DNA of 64,000 bases from Bradyrhizobium yuanmingense (GCF_029167105.1 NZ_JARFML010000032.1:26840-90839), one strand, 5' to 3'; positions 8,989 to 18,110 are shown, numbered from the stretch's first letter. Notes: generated from the sequence alone by a model not told the origin. Numbers and translations: made by a program.

Positions 8989-9017
8989 TTGTGCACCGCT
9001 CGGTCCAGTGCTATAGC
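8989..9017 (+). promoter_or_regulatory. Candidate housekeeping promoter for the Mpo1-like gene
   Basis: TTGTGC at 8989-8994 and TATAGC at 9012-9017, 17 bases apart, lie 41 bases before the ATG at 9059. Spacing and sequence fit an alphaproteobacterial sigma-70 promoter. Prediction by eye only. Confidence 0.4.
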
Positions 9018-9058
9018 CTCTGTTCGCCCTTCCCGACCCCGTGCTGCATGAGACCGAA

Positions 9059-9577
9059 ATGGGTGGCTTTTTCCAGCGCCAACTTGCCGTTTATGTCGAG
9101 TACCATCGCGATCCCCGCAACACGGCGATGCATGTGGTCGGCATCCTGCTGCTGTTCACCGGCGCCGTGCTGCCGCTGACGCTGGTCAAGCTTCCGCTGT
9201 TCGGTTTCAACGTCAGCCTGGCGCTGATCCTGGCCCTGCCGGTCTTGATTTATTGGCTGCTGCTCGACGCGGCGCTCGGGCTCGGCATTCTGGCCGTCTC
9301 CGTCGTGTTGTTTTCGGTTGCGACGACCATCGCGGCGCAAGTCAGCACCGCGACGATGTGGGCGATTTTCGCCACGCTGGTGGTGCTCGGCCTCGCCGCA
9401 CAGGCCATCGGCCACAAGGTTTTTGAGGGGCGCGAGGCCTCGTTGTTCACGTTCCCCTCGCATCTTTTGCTTGGACCGATGTTCGTCATGGCAAAATTAT
9501 TCATTGCACTGGGTTTCCGTCGCGACCTTGCCGCGATTCTGGCGCCTCTTCCGGCCAATTCCCTTTCAACCCGATAA
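9059..9577 (+). CDS. Mpo1-like/DUF962 membrane protein
   Basis: 172 residues. Near the N-terminus YVEYHRDPRNTAMHVVGI matches the conserved His motif of the DUF962/Mpo1 family. About four hydrophobic helices follow, then a second His region (FTFPSHLLLGPMF). Yeast Mpo1 is an iron-dependent dioxygenase that breaks down 2-hydroxy fatty acids from phytosphingosine; bacterial members are mostly uncharacterised. A GTG at 9041 is an alternative start. It is followed 27 bp later by an SDR gene and then an ICMT-like gene, which suggests a small lipid-related operon. Confidence 0.8.
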   Translation: MGGFFQRQLAVYVEYHRDPRNTAMHVVGILLLFTGAVLPLTLVKLPLFGFNVSLALILALPVLIYWLLLDAALGLGILAVSVVLFSVATTIAAQVSTATMWAIFATLVVLGLAAQAIGHKVFEGREASLFTFPSHLLLGPMFVMAKLFIALGFRRDLAAILAPLPANSLSTR

Positions 9578-9604
9578 CGCTCGAAGCGAACAGCAACCTT
9601 CTGC

Positions 9605-10636
9605 ATGGCTCTCGTCCTGGTTACCGGTGGCAGTGGCTTCATCGGACATCACCTCGTAGAAGCGCTCCGCGCCCGTGGGCAGCGGGTCCGCGTTCTCGAT
9701 GTCCGTGTGCCGAGCGCGGCGAACGCGGATGTCGAGCACGTCCACGGCTCGGTGCTGGACTGTGCCGCGGTCGATGCGGCGATCGCCGGTTGCGATCAGG
9801 TCTATCACCTCGCCGGCCTGCCCGGCATGTGGGTCGCCAACAAGCAGGACTTTCACGAGGTCAATTGCCGCGGCACCGAAATCGTGCTGGCGGCGGCGAT
9901 GAAGAGCGGCGTCTCGCGCTTCCTGCACTGCTCGACCGAATCGATCCTGTTCCCCTATTCCGACCTCAACGGCGTTCCCGCCGAAGAGGCGCTGCAGCCG
10001 GCCGAGGCGATGCCCGGCGCCTACACCCGGTCGAAATCGCTCGCCGAGCATCATGCCGCCAAAGCGGCAGAGGCGGGCTTTCCGCTGGTGATCGGCACGC
10101 CGACCATGCCCATAGGCGCCGCCGACCACAATCTCACCCCGCCGACTGCGATGCTCTGGTACTTCCTGCAGAAGAAGGTGCAGCCGCATCTCAACTTTCC
10201 GGTCAACCTGGTCGACGTCCGCGACGTCGCCATGGGCCTGGTCCTGACGATGGAACGCGGCCGCCTCGGGCAGCGCTACATCCTCGGCGGCGACTGCGTC
10301 CCGCTCGGCGACATCCTGCGCATGATGTCGGCGATGAGCGGACGCCGGCAATTTCCCGTCGTCGTACCCGGCAAGATCTCCGAGCTCTCCGCGATCATGC
10401 TCGAATACATCGCCGACCACATCACGCGCCGGCCGCCCAACGGCACCGCCGAGGGCGTGCGGATCGCGCTCGCCGCGAGCGATCTCTCGATCGGCAAAGC
10501 CCGTACCGAGCTCGGCTATTCGCCGCGTCCGATCGAGCCGGTCTTGCGCGAAACCATCACCCACCTGCTCGCCCGTAACGGCCAGCAGCCCTCCGGCGCC
10601 CTCAAGCATCACGCGCTGTCCTCGCGCGCGAGCTGA
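9605..10636 (+). CDS. Extended SDR / NAD-dependent epimerase or dehydratase
   Basis: 343 residues. TGGSGFIG at residues 7-14 is the extended-SDR dinucleotide motif, and YTRSK (Tyr140, Lys144) is the catalytic pair. The sequence is closest in style to 3-beta-HSD, dihydroflavonol-reductase and hopanoid-type (HpnA) epimerases. HpnA is not asserted because no hopanoid genes flank it. It probably acts on a sugar-linked or polycyclic lipid substrate. It lies 27 bp after the Mpo1-like gene and 26 bp before the methyltransferase. Confidence 0.85.
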   Translation: MALVLVTGGSGFIGHHLVEALRARGQRVRVLDVRVPSAANADVEHVHGSVLDCAAVDAAIAGCDQVYHLAGLPGMWVANKQDFHEVNCRGTEIVLAAAMKSGVSRFLHCSTESILFPYSDLNGVPAEEALQPAEAMPGAYTRSKSLAEHHAAKAAEAGFPLVIGTPTMPIGAADHNLTPPTAMLWYFLQKKVQPHLNFPVNLVDVRDVAMGLVLTMERGRLGQRYILGGDCVPLGDILRMMSAMSGRRQFPVVVPGKISELSAIMLEYIADHITRRPPNGTAEGVRIALAASDLSIGKARTELGYSPRPIEPVLRETITHLLARNGQQPSGALKHHALSSRAS

Positions 10637-10662
10637 CGCCGCTTCAAACGCAAAGAACCTTC

Positions 10663-11289
10663 ATGTCTTTCGATTTCAGCAAGCTTCTCTCTGTCGCCTG
10701 GGGTGGCTGGACCACGACCTGGCCGACGCAACTGCTCGCCCTGATCTGGCTCGCTTTTCTGGTCAGCTGGGTCGGCGCCTCGTTCTGGCAGGGGCGAACC
10801 AAGAAGCAGGTCATGACGCTGGAGTCGCAGCGCTATCGCCTGCCGATCCTGGTCGGTGGCATCTTGTACACGCCGTTCATTGCGGAAGCCATGGGGTGGA
10901 AGCCGCTTTGGGTGCTCGGCAATACCGGCATCATCATCGCTGCGGTCCTCTCAGTCGCCGGCATCGCTTTCGCATGGTGGGGGCGGCTGCATCTCGGAAA
11001 ATTCTGGTCCAACACCATCACCCACAAGGAAGACCACCGCGTCATCGACACCGGCCCTTACGGTATCGTCCGTCACCCGATCTACACCGGCCTAATCTTC
11101 GGCATGCTGGTGACCGGGGTCGCGATCGGCTTGGTGACGACAATCCTCGGCGCGATCCTGATCTCGCTCGGCATGTGGCAGAAGGGCCGGATGGAGGAGG
11201 TGTTCCTGTCCAAGGAGCTCGGCGAACACGCTTATGGCGCCTATTGCCGCCGCGTTCCGATGATCATTCCGTTCACGTCGCCGCGGTGA
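10663..11289 (+). CDS. Isoprenylcysteine carboxyl methyltransferase (ICMT)-family membrane protein
   Basis: 208 residues, four to five transmembrane helices. The signature GPYGIVRHPIYTG (about residues 127-139) and the distal E-E-x-x-L..YxxYxxRVP segment are the SAM-binding elements of the ICMT/PEMT-like membrane methyltransferases. Bacteria lack prenylated CaaX proteins, so the substrate is probably a lipid or other isoprenoid. It is third in the run with the Mpo1-like and SDR genes. Confidence 0.86.
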   Translation: MSFDFSKLLSVAWGGWTTTWPTQLLALIWLAFLVSWVGASFWQGRTKKQVMTLESQRYRLPILVGGILYTPFIAEAMGWKPLWVLGNTGIIIAAVLSVAGIAFAWWGRLHLGKFWSNTITHKEDHRVIDTGPYGIVRHPIYTGLIFGMLVTGVAIGLVTTILGAILISLGMWQKGRMEEVFLSKELGEHAYGAYCRRVPMIIPFTSPR

Positions 11290-11311
11290 CCGCGTAGCAA
11301 CTCGCCTCACT

Positions 11312-11351
11312 CTCGTGTTCCGGACGCGCGGCGCTGCGTCCGGGGCACGAG
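11312..11351. repeat. Inverted repeat after the ICMT-like gene
   Basis: CTCGTG..CCGGACGC pairs with GCGTCCGG..CACGAG around a short loop, 22 bases past the ICMT-like stop. There is no T-run, so it may be a Rho-assisted 3' end or a degenerate dispersed repeat. Confidence 0.5.
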
Positions 11352-11435
11352 CGCACGATCCGGCTCGCCAAGGAACCACACCTCCGCTGGTCCGTTAGCC
11401 CTCGACATCTGTCAACGGCCGCAGAGCATCGAGCC

Positions 11436-11645
11436 ATGTCGGACGCCTACGATTATTTTCGCGCACACGCGGTCGCCGCCGTCCGCAAGGCGCGGGCGCT
11501 GCCCCCCGGGCGTACAAAGCAGAAGCAGCGCACGGTGGCGCGGGTCTATCATCTGCTCTCCAGGGAAGCGGCGCTGGCGCCGAACATCCGTCACTTGGAT
11601 GATTTTCGCGCGGCACGACGGCTGGAGCGGCAGATCGGCCGTTGA
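11436..11645 (+). CDS. Small conserved hypothetical basic protein
   Basis: 69 residues, rich in Arg, Ala and His, with no signal peptide or membrane segment. It begins MSDAYDYFRAHA and continues with a predicted helix carrying RTVARVYHLLSREA. The ribosome site is weak (a CGAG about 5 bases upstream), but the codon pattern is GC3-rich like its neighbours. I do not recognise a domain. It stands alone between the ICMT-like and sugar dehydrogenase genes. Confidence 0.5.
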   Translation: MSDAYDYFRAHAVAAVRKARALPPGRTKQKQRTVARVYHLLSREAALAPNIRHLDDFRAARRLERQIGR

Positions 11646-11784
11646 TCTCCGGGCCGACGCCGCAAGCTGTCCCATGCAAATTCGATCGGCTGCCATTCCA
11701 CGGGAATAGGCCCCTGCTGAGCTCCGCACAGGTTGACGTCGGCCCCGTCAGCCAGTTGGATGCGCCCGCAACCGGGGGCTTGTC

Positions 11785-13089
11785 ATGACGTTTTCCAGCA
11801 TCTTCGCGCAGTTCGTCGCCTTCATCGGCGGCATCGCGCTGCAATGGCGCAAGATGACGGGCACCGAGCCCGCGCCGGCCTGGGGCGAGAAGCCCGCCAT
11901 CCCCGAAGCGAAATCGCAAGGTGCGATCCCGACCTTGAAGATGCCGACCGCGCGCGGGTGGCGCGACGGACAGAAGCCGATCGCTGCACCCGGGCTCAAG
12001 GTCGATGCGTTCGCGACCGGCCTCGACCATCCGCGCTGGATCGAGGTGCTGCCCAATGGCGACGTGCTGATCGCGGAGGCAACGCAGATCGCGGGCGCCC
12101 CGCGCAGCGTGTTCCACTATGCGATGCAGGCGACGATGCGCCGCGCCGCCGCGCTCGGCGTCTCCGCCAACCGCATCACGCTGTTGCGCGACAAGGACGG
12201 CGACGGCGTCGCCGAAGTGCGCGGCACGTTCATGGAGAACCTTAGCCAGCCGTTCGGCATGGCACTGGTCGGCGACACTTTCTATGTCGGCAACACCGAC
12301 GGCGTAATGGCTTTCCCGTACGTTGCCGATGCCAACCGCATCACGGCGCCGGGCAAGCGGCTCACGACGTTCAAGCCTGCCGGCCACTGGACGCGCAGCC
12401 TGCTCGCCAGTCCCGACGGCAAGAAGCTCTATGCCGGCGTCGGCTCGCTCAGCAACATCGCCGAGATGGGCATGGAGGTCGAAGAAGGCCGCGCCGCGGT
12501 CTACGAGCTCGATCTCGTCGCCGGCACGCACCGCATCTTTGGCGCAGGCCTGCGCAATCCCGTGGGCCTTGCCTGGGAGCCGACGACCGGCGTGCTCTGG
12601 ACCGTCGTCAACGAGCGCGACGGGCTCGGCGACGAGACGCCGCCCGACTATCTCACGTCCGTGCGCGACGGCGGCTTCTATGGCTGGCCCTATTGCTACT
12701 GGGGCAAGACGGTGGACGACCGCGTGCCGCAGGACCCGGGGATGGTCGCCAAGGCGATTCAACCGGACTATGCGCTCGGTGGCCACACAGCCTCGCTCGG
12801 CCTGTGCTGGATGCCCGCAGGCACCCTGCCCGGCTTCGGCGACGGCATGGTGATCGGCCAGCACGGCTCGTGGAATCGCAGCAAGCTGTCCGGCTACAAG
12901 CTGGTGTTCATCCCGTTCGCGAACGGCAAGCCGTCCGGCCCCGGTCGCGACATCCTGTCGGGCTTCCTGTCGCCGGACGAGAGGGAATCCTACGGTCGCC
13001 CGGTCGGCGTCACGATCGGTCCCGACAGGAAATCGCTACTGATGGCCGACGACGTCGGCAACGTGATCTGGCGCGTGACGGGGGCGTAG
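11785..13089 (+). CDS. Sorbosone dehydrogenase-like PQQ-type sugar dehydrogenase
   Basis: 434 residues. A hydrophobic N-terminal segment (FAQFVAFIGGIAL) probably anchors or exports it. The rest is a beta-propeller of the glucose/sorbosone dehydrogenase family: GLDHPRWIEVLPNGDVLIAE, GLRNPVGLAWEP and GGFYGWPYCYWG mark successive blades, and these proteins use soluble PQQ to oxidise aldoses in the periplasm. No PQQ synthesis genes are nearby. Convergent with the aspartate dehydrogenase gene, 4 bp apart. Confidence 0.85.
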   Translation: MTFSSIFAQFVAFIGGIALQWRKMTGTEPAPAWGEKPAIPEAKSQGAIPTLKMPTARGWRDGQKPIAAPGLKVDAFATGLDHPRWIEVLPNGDVLIAEATQIAGAPRSVFHYAMQATMRRAAALGVSANRITLLRDKDGDGVAEVRGTFMENLSQPFGMALVGDTFYVGNTDGVMAFPYVADANRITAPGKRLTTFKPAGHWTRSLLASPDGKKLYAGVGSLSNIAEMGMEVEEGRAAVYELDLVAGTHRIFGAGLRNPVGLAWEPTTGVLWTVVNERDGLGDETPPDYLTSVRDGGFYGWPYCYWGKTVDDRVPQDPGMVAKAIQPDYALGGHTASLGLCWMPAGTLPGFGDGMVIGQHGSWNRSKLSGYKLVFIPFANGKPSGPGRDILSGFLSPDERESYGRPVGVTIGPDRKSLLMADDVGNVIWRVTGA

Positions 13090-13093
13090 GAGC

Positions 13094-13921
13094 TCACGTC
13101 CCGACGCACAGCGTGGCGCGCTGCTTGCGGAGCAGCGCGATCACCGACAGCGCGGTGATCAAGCCGGTCTTGGGATTCTCGGACGGGATGTTCTCGATGC
13201 CCATCGAGAAGCGCGCCGAATCCGCCTCGACCTCGATGCGGTGAACGTTGCGCGTCACGGTCGGGTCGGCCCAAACCTGGATTTGGGTGCGATCAGGCCC
13301 GATGCCCGCGAGCGACAACGCAACGGCGACATTGACGTTGGCCGGAAAGCCCTTTGCCGCTTCGCGCGCGCTGCCCTCGAACAGTTTCAGCGGCTCGCGC
13401 AGATTGTCGATGTCGATGTTGTTCTGGACGATGAAGGGCGCACCCTTCAAGCCGTCGATCGGCTTGCGGGTCACCATCTTCACGGAATGGATGGTGCCGA
13501 TTGCGGCGGCGTTGACGGCATCGAGGCCGATCAGGGCGCCGGTCGGCACGAGAATGCGGCCGCCATTGGCGCGGGCGAGATCGACGAGATCGAAATTGTC
13601 GAGCAGGCCGCCGACGCTGACCACGATTGCGGCCTTGCCGCGCTTCACCGCCGGCTCGACGATCGCACGCAGCTGGCTGCTCGGCGCGCATTCGACGACG
13701 ATGTCGGCGGCCTCGCCGAGCTGGTCGAGCGGCAGGATTATCGGTGGGCGACGCAAGCCGTCGATGAAGGCTTGATGCTTGGCGGGATCCCGCACGGCCA
13801 CGGCCGCGAGCGACAGGCCCTCGATGCCCTGATCGAGCGCGGTCGCGATCTTGGTGCCGATCGAGCCCAGCCCGGCAACGGCCACCCGCAATTCACCCGA
13901 TACATTCCGTTCGGTCATCAC
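13094..13921 (-). CDS. L-aspartate dehydrogenase (NadX-type, DUF108)
   Basis: 275 residues. Converts aspartate to iminoaspartate with NAD(P), the first step to NAD in organisms without NadB. The N-terminal Rossmann motif is VAGLGSIG (about 14-21). The C-terminal aspartate-dehydrogenase domain includes NVNVAVALSLAGIG and the VWADP stretch. Two adjacent ATGs are possible starts. It is divergent from the tartrate dehydrogenase gene. A role in amino-acid degradation instead of NAD synthesis is possible, since no nadA or nadC is adjacent. Confidence 0.83.
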   Translation of the reverse strand: MMTERNVSGELRVAVAGLGSIGTKIATALDQGIEGLSLAAVAVRDPAKHQAFIDGLRRPPIILPLDQLGEAADIVVECAPSSQLRAIVEPAVKRGKAAIVVSVGGLLDNFDLVDLARANGGRILVPTGALIGLDAVNAAAIGTIHSVKMVTRKPIDGLKGAPFIVQNNIDIDNLREPLKLFEGSAREAAKGFPANVNVAVALSLAGIGPDRTQIQVWADPTVTRNVHRIEVEADSARFSMGIENIPSENPKTGLITALSVIALLRKQRATLCVGT

Positions 13922-14023
13922 ACCCTGCTTTCTCGCTGACCGATGTCATACCGCATCGTTTTCTGTATAAGCCAGCCTTCTACCGACGCAATTCGCCGAT
14001 TTCCCCCGAACGGAGCCTTCCCC

Positions 14024-15097
14024 ATGCGCACCCATTCGATCGCAGCCATTCCCGCCGACGGCATCGGCCCCGAGGTGATCTCGGCCGGCGTCCGCGTGCT
14101 GGAGGCTCTCGCAAGACGCAGCGGCGATCTCGCCTTCAACGTCAAGACGTTCGACTGGGGCTCGGATTATTACAAAAAGCACGGCGTGATGATGCCGGCG
14201 GACGGTCTCAGCGAGCTGAAGACGTTCGACGCGATCTATTTCGGCGCGGTCGGCGCCCCCGACGTGCCCGACCACATCACGCTGTGGGGCCTGCGCCTGC
14301 CGATCTGCCAGGGGTTTGACCAATACGCCAATGTGCGGCCGACCAAGATCCTGCCGGGCGTGGCCTCGCCGCTGCGCAATGTCGGCGTCGGCGATCTCGA
14401 CTGGGTGATCGTGCGCGAGAATTCGGAAGGCGAATATGCCGGCATGGGCGGCCGCGCCCACAAGGGCCTGCCGGAAGAGGTCGGCACCGAAGTCGCCGTC
14501 TTCACCCGCGTCGGCGTCACGCGGATCATGCGCTATGCGTTCCAGCTCGCGCAGTCGCGCCCGCGCAAGCTGCTGACCGTCGTGACCAAGTCGAACGCGC
14601 AGCGCCACGGCATGGTGATGTGGGACGAGATCGCGGCCGAGGTCGCCGGCGAATTCCCTGACGTGACCTGGGACAAGATGCTGGTCGACGCCATGACGGT
14701 GCGCATGACGCTGCATCCGAAGAGCCTCGACACCATCGTCGCAACCAATCTCCACGCCGACATCCTCTCCGATCTCGCCGGCGCGCTGGCGGGAAGCCTC
14801 GGCGTCGCGCCGACCGGAAACATCGATCCGCAGCGCCGCTTCCCCTCGATGTTCGAGCCGATCCACGGCTCGGCCTTCGACATCACCGGCAAGGGCATCG
14901 CCAACCCGGTCGCGACGTTCTGGACCGGCGCGCAGATGCTCGAGCATCTCGGCGAGAAGGATGCCGCCTTACGGCTGATGGCCGCCGTCGAGCGTGTCTG
15001 CGCCGCGGGCGTGCTGACGCCGGATGTCGGAGGCAAGGCGACCACGAAGGAGGTCACGGACGCCGTGATCGATGCGATCCACGGATCGAATGTTTAG
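14024..15097 (+). CDS. Tartrate dehydrogenase / D-malate dehydrogenase (decarboxylating)
   Basis: 357 residues, the usual length for the family. A member of the isocitrate/isopropylmalate dehydrogenase superfamily, oxidising tartrate or D-malate with NAD. Visible are the N-terminal PADGIGPEV motif, IVRENSEGEYAG near residue 135, the VTKSNAQ catalytic Lys segment, the metal-binding TNLHADILSDLA Asp pair and EPIHGSAFDITG. The start ATG at 14024 has GGAG nine bases upstream; an in-frame ATG at 13943 adds 27 unrelated residues and is less likely. Confidence 0.9.
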   Translation: MRTHSIAAIPADGIGPEVISAGVRVLEALARRSGDLAFNVKTFDWGSDYYKKHGVMMPADGLSELKTFDAIYFGAVGAPDVPDHITLWGLRLPICQGFDQYANVRPTKILPGVASPLRNVGVGDLDWVIVRENSEGEYAGMGGRAHKGLPEEVGTEVAVFTRVGVTRIMRYAFQLAQSRPRKLLTVVTKSNAQRHGMVMWDEIAAEVAGEFPDVTWDKMLVDAMTVRMTLHPKSLDTIVATNLHADILSDLAGALAGSLGVAPTGNIDPQRRFPSMFEPIHGSAFDITGKGIANPVATFWTGAQMLEHLGEKDAALRLMAAVERVCAAGVLTPDVGGKATTKEVTDAVIDAIHGSNV

Positions 15098-15133
15098 TCT
15101 TATCGGATCGAGTGTCGCCCAGGACTCGCTGCA

Positions 15134-15155
15134 CCTCTCCCGCAAGCGGGAGAGG
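15134..15155. repeat. Short palindromic hairpin (CCTCTCCCGC type)
   Basis: CCTCTCCCGC, a two-base loop, and its perfect complement GCGGGAGAGG, between two convergent genes. It is half of the CCCTCTCCC repeat family seen again near 63.7 kb. It could end transcription from both sides, although no T-run follows. Confidence 0.6.
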
Positions 15156-15188
15156 GAGCGCACCGCCTTCTGCGGCAAGATAACGGCC

Positions 15189-16130
15189 CTACCTCCGCGC
15201 CGCCGGTGACGCCGGCGGCGTGGCCATCGCGGCGGCCGGTTCAGGCGGTGTCAGATGGCGGGGGACGATGATGGTCTGGCCCGGCGTCAGCTGCGCGTTC
15301 TCGGGCAGCGAGTTGCTCTGCGCCAGCGTCCACAGCGGCACGCGGTTGGCTGCGGCGATACTCTCCATGGTGTCGCCGCGGCGCACCGGCACCCGCACGC
15401 CACTATCCCACAATTCGACCAGCGTATCCGCCGGCACGAGATAGCGCAGCGGCACGGCATCGGCCTGCGTTTGCGGCGGAATGCGCGGCAGCTGCGTCAC
15501 CATCTCGACGATCTGACGATGGATATCGTCGGACTTCTCGATGTTGATGTGGGTGACGCGAGCGTTCTGCTTGAGGTCATAGCTGGCGTAATGGCCGCGA
15601 AAGCCGGGAACAGCCACGACGTCGCCGCCGCCGAGCACGCTGTCGGACAGGAAGATGTTGATGAAGCGCTCGACGTTGAGAGGCACATCGCCGGTCGCTT
15701 GCGCGGGATCGATGGCGATGACGAGGCTGATCGGGATGTTCTCCTTGGCCGCCATCTCGGAGATGACGATCGAGCACAGCCCGCCCATGGAATGGCCCAT
15801 CAGCACGATCGGCGCCGGCGATTCCTTGTAGCTGGAGATGGCCCGATCGCCGATCCACCGGCAGATGGTGAATTCGTAGACGTTGGCCGAGAAGCCGGCC
15901 TTCGTTAGCTTCTCTTCGAGCCGATCCATGCCGGTCGAGAAGATGGGACCCATGGCGCCGCGGAACAGGTAGATTTTTGGCGGCGGCAACGGCTCGAACG
16001 GCGGAGGCGGCGGCGCGGCGGGTGCGGCCGCGGTGGTCTTGGATTTCGGCGGTGAGGCAGCGGCCGTGCCGCTGCTCAAGGCGAGCAGCACGATCGCTGC
16101 CAGCGCGAGGAGTCGCCTCGAATGAATCAT
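15189..16130 (-). CDS. Exported alpha/beta hydrolase with C-terminal LysM domain
   Basis: 313 residues from the ATG at 16130, which places a clean signal peptide (LLALAAIVLLALSSGTAAAS) at the N-terminus. A Pro-rich spacer follows, then a lipase/thioesterase-like domain with nucleophile motif GHSMGG. The last 60 residues form a LysM module (VRRGDTMESIAAANRVP to LTPGQTIIVPR), which binds peptidoglycan. A periplasmic hydrolase held at the wall is the likely picture; the substrate is unknown. It is paralogous to the protein at 19320-20039, which lacks LysM. Confidence 0.78.
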   Translation of the reverse strand: MIHSRRLLALAAIVLLALSSGTAAASPPKSKTTAAAPAAPPPPPFEPLPPPKIYLFRGAMGPIFSTGMDRLEEKLTKAGFSANVYEFTICRWIGDRAISSYKESPAPIVLMGHSMGGLCSIVISEMAAKENIPISLVIAIDPAQATGDVPLNVERFINIFLSDSVLGGGDVVAVPGFRGHYASYDLKQNARVTHINIEKSDDIHRQIVEMVTQLPRIPPQTQADAVPLRYLVPADTLVELWDSGVRVPVRRGDTMESIAAANRVPLWTLAQSNSLPENAQLTPGQTIIVPRHLTPPEPAAAMATPPASPAARR

Positions 16131-16305
16131 CAGTCCAGCAGTCCCACCACGGGAGGCAGCGGCCTCCCCTGCCGGGCTTAGTGACCACCGATTGGGTAGA
16201 TTTTGGGGCACGGAACCGACCATCTCCCGTCCGGCACCCGCTCCCACTGTCGCGCCGCAGGACGTGGTTTGCGAGCGTCGGCCTCAGGCGGGCCTCTCCC
16301 GGGGG

Positions 16306-16785
16306 CTAGAGCGGCAGCAACCGGTTGAGCAATTCGAGCAGCGTGCGCTGCTCGGCCTCGGTGAGCGGGGCCAGCATCTTCCGGTTATACGGCCCCGTCA
16401 GGCCTGCCCCGTCCTCAATGAGCTTGGCGCCCTTCGGCGTGAGCATCAGCTCGACGGCGCGGCGGTCGGACTTCGAGCGGTTGCGCTTGATGAAGCCGGA
16501 CGATTCCAGCTCGTTCAGGATCTTGATCAGGTTCGGCAGGCGCAGGCGGAGCAGGCTGGCAAGGCTGCTGGGGGGAACGCCCGGATTGTCGCGAATCACG
16601 ACGAAGATCGCGAAGGTCGCCGGCGTCAGGCCCAGCGCGGCGAACTCCTCGTAGAAGCCCTCGAAGAATTTCAGCTGCGCGAGCCGCAGCATGAAGCCGG
16701 GCGTGCGCTGCAGCGCGCGCAAGTCCAGTGACGTCTCCGATGGCTGAGCGGACTTCGCTCCGGGTCTGACTGCTCTCGGGCTCAT
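16306..16785 (-). CDS. MarR-family transcriptional regulator
   Basis: 159 residues. Winged-helix repressor: helices around PGFMLRLAQLKFFEGFYEEF, a recognition region LASLLRLRLPNLIKILNELE and the wing SGFIKRNRSKSDRRAVELML with the family Asp-Arg-Arg. It is divergent from the binding-protein and P450 genes, with an AT-rich palindrome between, so it probably controls them and itself in response to an aromatic acid. The ATG at 16785 has a close GAGGA; a GTG 21 bases upstream has none. Confidence 0.88.
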   Translation of the reverse strand: MSPRAVRPGAKSAQPSETSLDLRALQRTPGFMLRLAQLKFFEGFYEEFAALGLTPATFAIFVVIRDNPGVPPSSLASLLRLRLPNLIKILNELESSGFIKRNRSKSDRRAVELMLTPKGAKLIEDGAGLTGPYNRKMLAPLTEAEQRTLLELLNRLLPL

Positions 16786-16833
16786 GATCCTCGATCCGGC
16801 GGCCACACGTCGGCCGAATTGACACTCTCAAAA

Positions 16834-16854
16834 ATAGCTATAAAATATAACTAT
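16834..16854. promoter_or_regulatory. Candidate MarR operator in the divergent promoter region
   Basis: An imperfect 21-bp palindrome with arms ATAGCTATA and TATAACTAT (one mismatch per arm), very AT-rich in a GC-rich region. It lies 38 bases before the binding-protein ATG and 49 bases before the MarR start. Size and place fit a MarR dimer site overlapping the promoter. Confidence 0.6.
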
Positions 16855-16892
16855 TATAGAGCGGCCCAAAGACCGCCCATGGGAGGGAGACA

Positions 16893-18101
16893 ATGAACAG
16901 CAAATTCCTGCATAAATTATGCATGGTGGCCGCAGTGCTGACCGCCGCACCGGCCTTGGCCCAGGACGTCGTGAAGATTGGCATCCTGAACGATCAATCG
17001 GGGCCGTTCGCGAGCTATCAGGGCATCGGCTCGGTCGTCGCCGCCAAGATGGCCGTCGAGGATTATGGCGGAAAGGCCGCCGGCAAGCCGGTGGAAGTCG
17101 TCGCGGCCGATCACCAGAACAAGACCGACATCGGGATCGGCATCGCCCGGCGCTGGTACGAGAACGAGAGCGTCGACGCGATCTTCGACATCCCGAACTC
17201 GTCGATCGCGCTCGCGGTGGCCGGCATGAGCGCCGAGAAGAACAAGGTGTTCGTCGGATCCGGCGCCGGCACGGTGCTGCTGACCGGCGAGAAATGCACG
17301 CCGAACACCGTGCACTGGACCTACGACACCTATTCCTACGGGCGCGGCCTCGGCAAAGCGATCGTGCAGCAAGGCGGCAAGAAGTGGTACTTCATCACTG
17401 CGGACTACGCCTTCGGCCACGATCTGGAGAAGCAGGCTGCGGAGGCCGTGAAAGCATCCGGCGGCGAGGTGCTCGGCAGCGTGCGGCATCCGCTTGGAAC
17501 GGCCGATTACGCCTCGTTCCTGCTCCAGGCCCAGGCGTCAGGAGCGAACGTCATCGGCTTCGCCAATGCCGGAGACGACACCATCACCTCGATGAAGCAA
17601 GCCGCCGAGTTCGGGCTGACCAGGGATCGCAAGCTGGTCGGATTGATCCTCGGCATGAACGGCCTGCCCGCGCTCGGCCTGAAGTTTGCGCAAGGCGCGC
17701 AGATCATGAACCCGTTCTACTGGGATCTGACCGACGGCACGCGTGCTTTCGCGAAGCGCTTCGCCGAACGCATTCCCTCGAAGGCCTATCCGAACGACAT
17801 GCAGGCCGGCGTCTATGCCTCGGTCATTCACTATCTCAAGGCCGTCGACAAGGCTGGCAGTGCCAAGGACGGCAAGGCCGTCGTCGCTGCGATGAAGGCG
17901 ATGCCGACCGACGATCCGCTGTTCGGCAAGGGCTATATCCGCAAGGATGGACGCAAGATTCATCCGCTCTATCTTTTGCAGGTCAAGGCTCCCGATGAGT
18001 CGACCTCCACCTGGGATCTGCTGAAGGTCGTCGCCACCATCAGAGGCGAGGACGCATTCCGCGCCGAGAGCGAAGGCCAGTGCCCGCTCAGCAAGCAATA
18101 G
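16893..18101 (+). CDS. ABC transporter periplasmic binding protein (LivK/branched-chain type)
   Basis: 402 residues with a signal peptide ending ALAQ (about residue 24). A type I periplasmic binding fold of the Leu/Ile/Val family: VKIGILNDQSGPFASYQG at the start of the mature protein, KWYFITADYAFGHDLE at the hinge, and a C-terminal QGCP-like end. In rhizobia and Rhodopseudomonas such proteins also bind aromatic acids. The ribosome site GGGAGGGAGA is strong. Nine bases separate it from a CYP199-like P450, so the ligand is probably the P450 substrate or a relative. No permease or ATPase gene is adjacent. Confidence 0.88.
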   Translation: MNSKFLHKLCMVAAVLTAAPALAQDVVKIGILNDQSGPFASYQGIGSVVAAKMAVEDYGGKAAGKPVEVVAADHQNKTDIGIGIARRWYENESVDAIFDIPNSSIALAVAGMSAEKNKVFVGSGAGTVLLTGEKCTPNTVHWTYDTYSYGRGLGKAIVQQGGKKWYFITADYAFGHDLEKQAAEAVKASGGEVLGSVRHPLGTADYASFLLQAQASGANVIGFANAGDDTITSMKQAAEFGLTRDRKLVGLILGMNGLPALGLKFAQGAQIMNPFYWDLTDGTRAFAKRFAERIPSKAYPNDMQAGVYASVIHYLKAVDKAGSAKDGKAVVAAMKAMPTDDPLFGKGYIRKDGRKIHPLYLLQVKAPDESTSTWDLLKVVATIRGEDAFRAESEGQCPLSKQ

Positions 18102-18110
18102 AGGCGGAGC

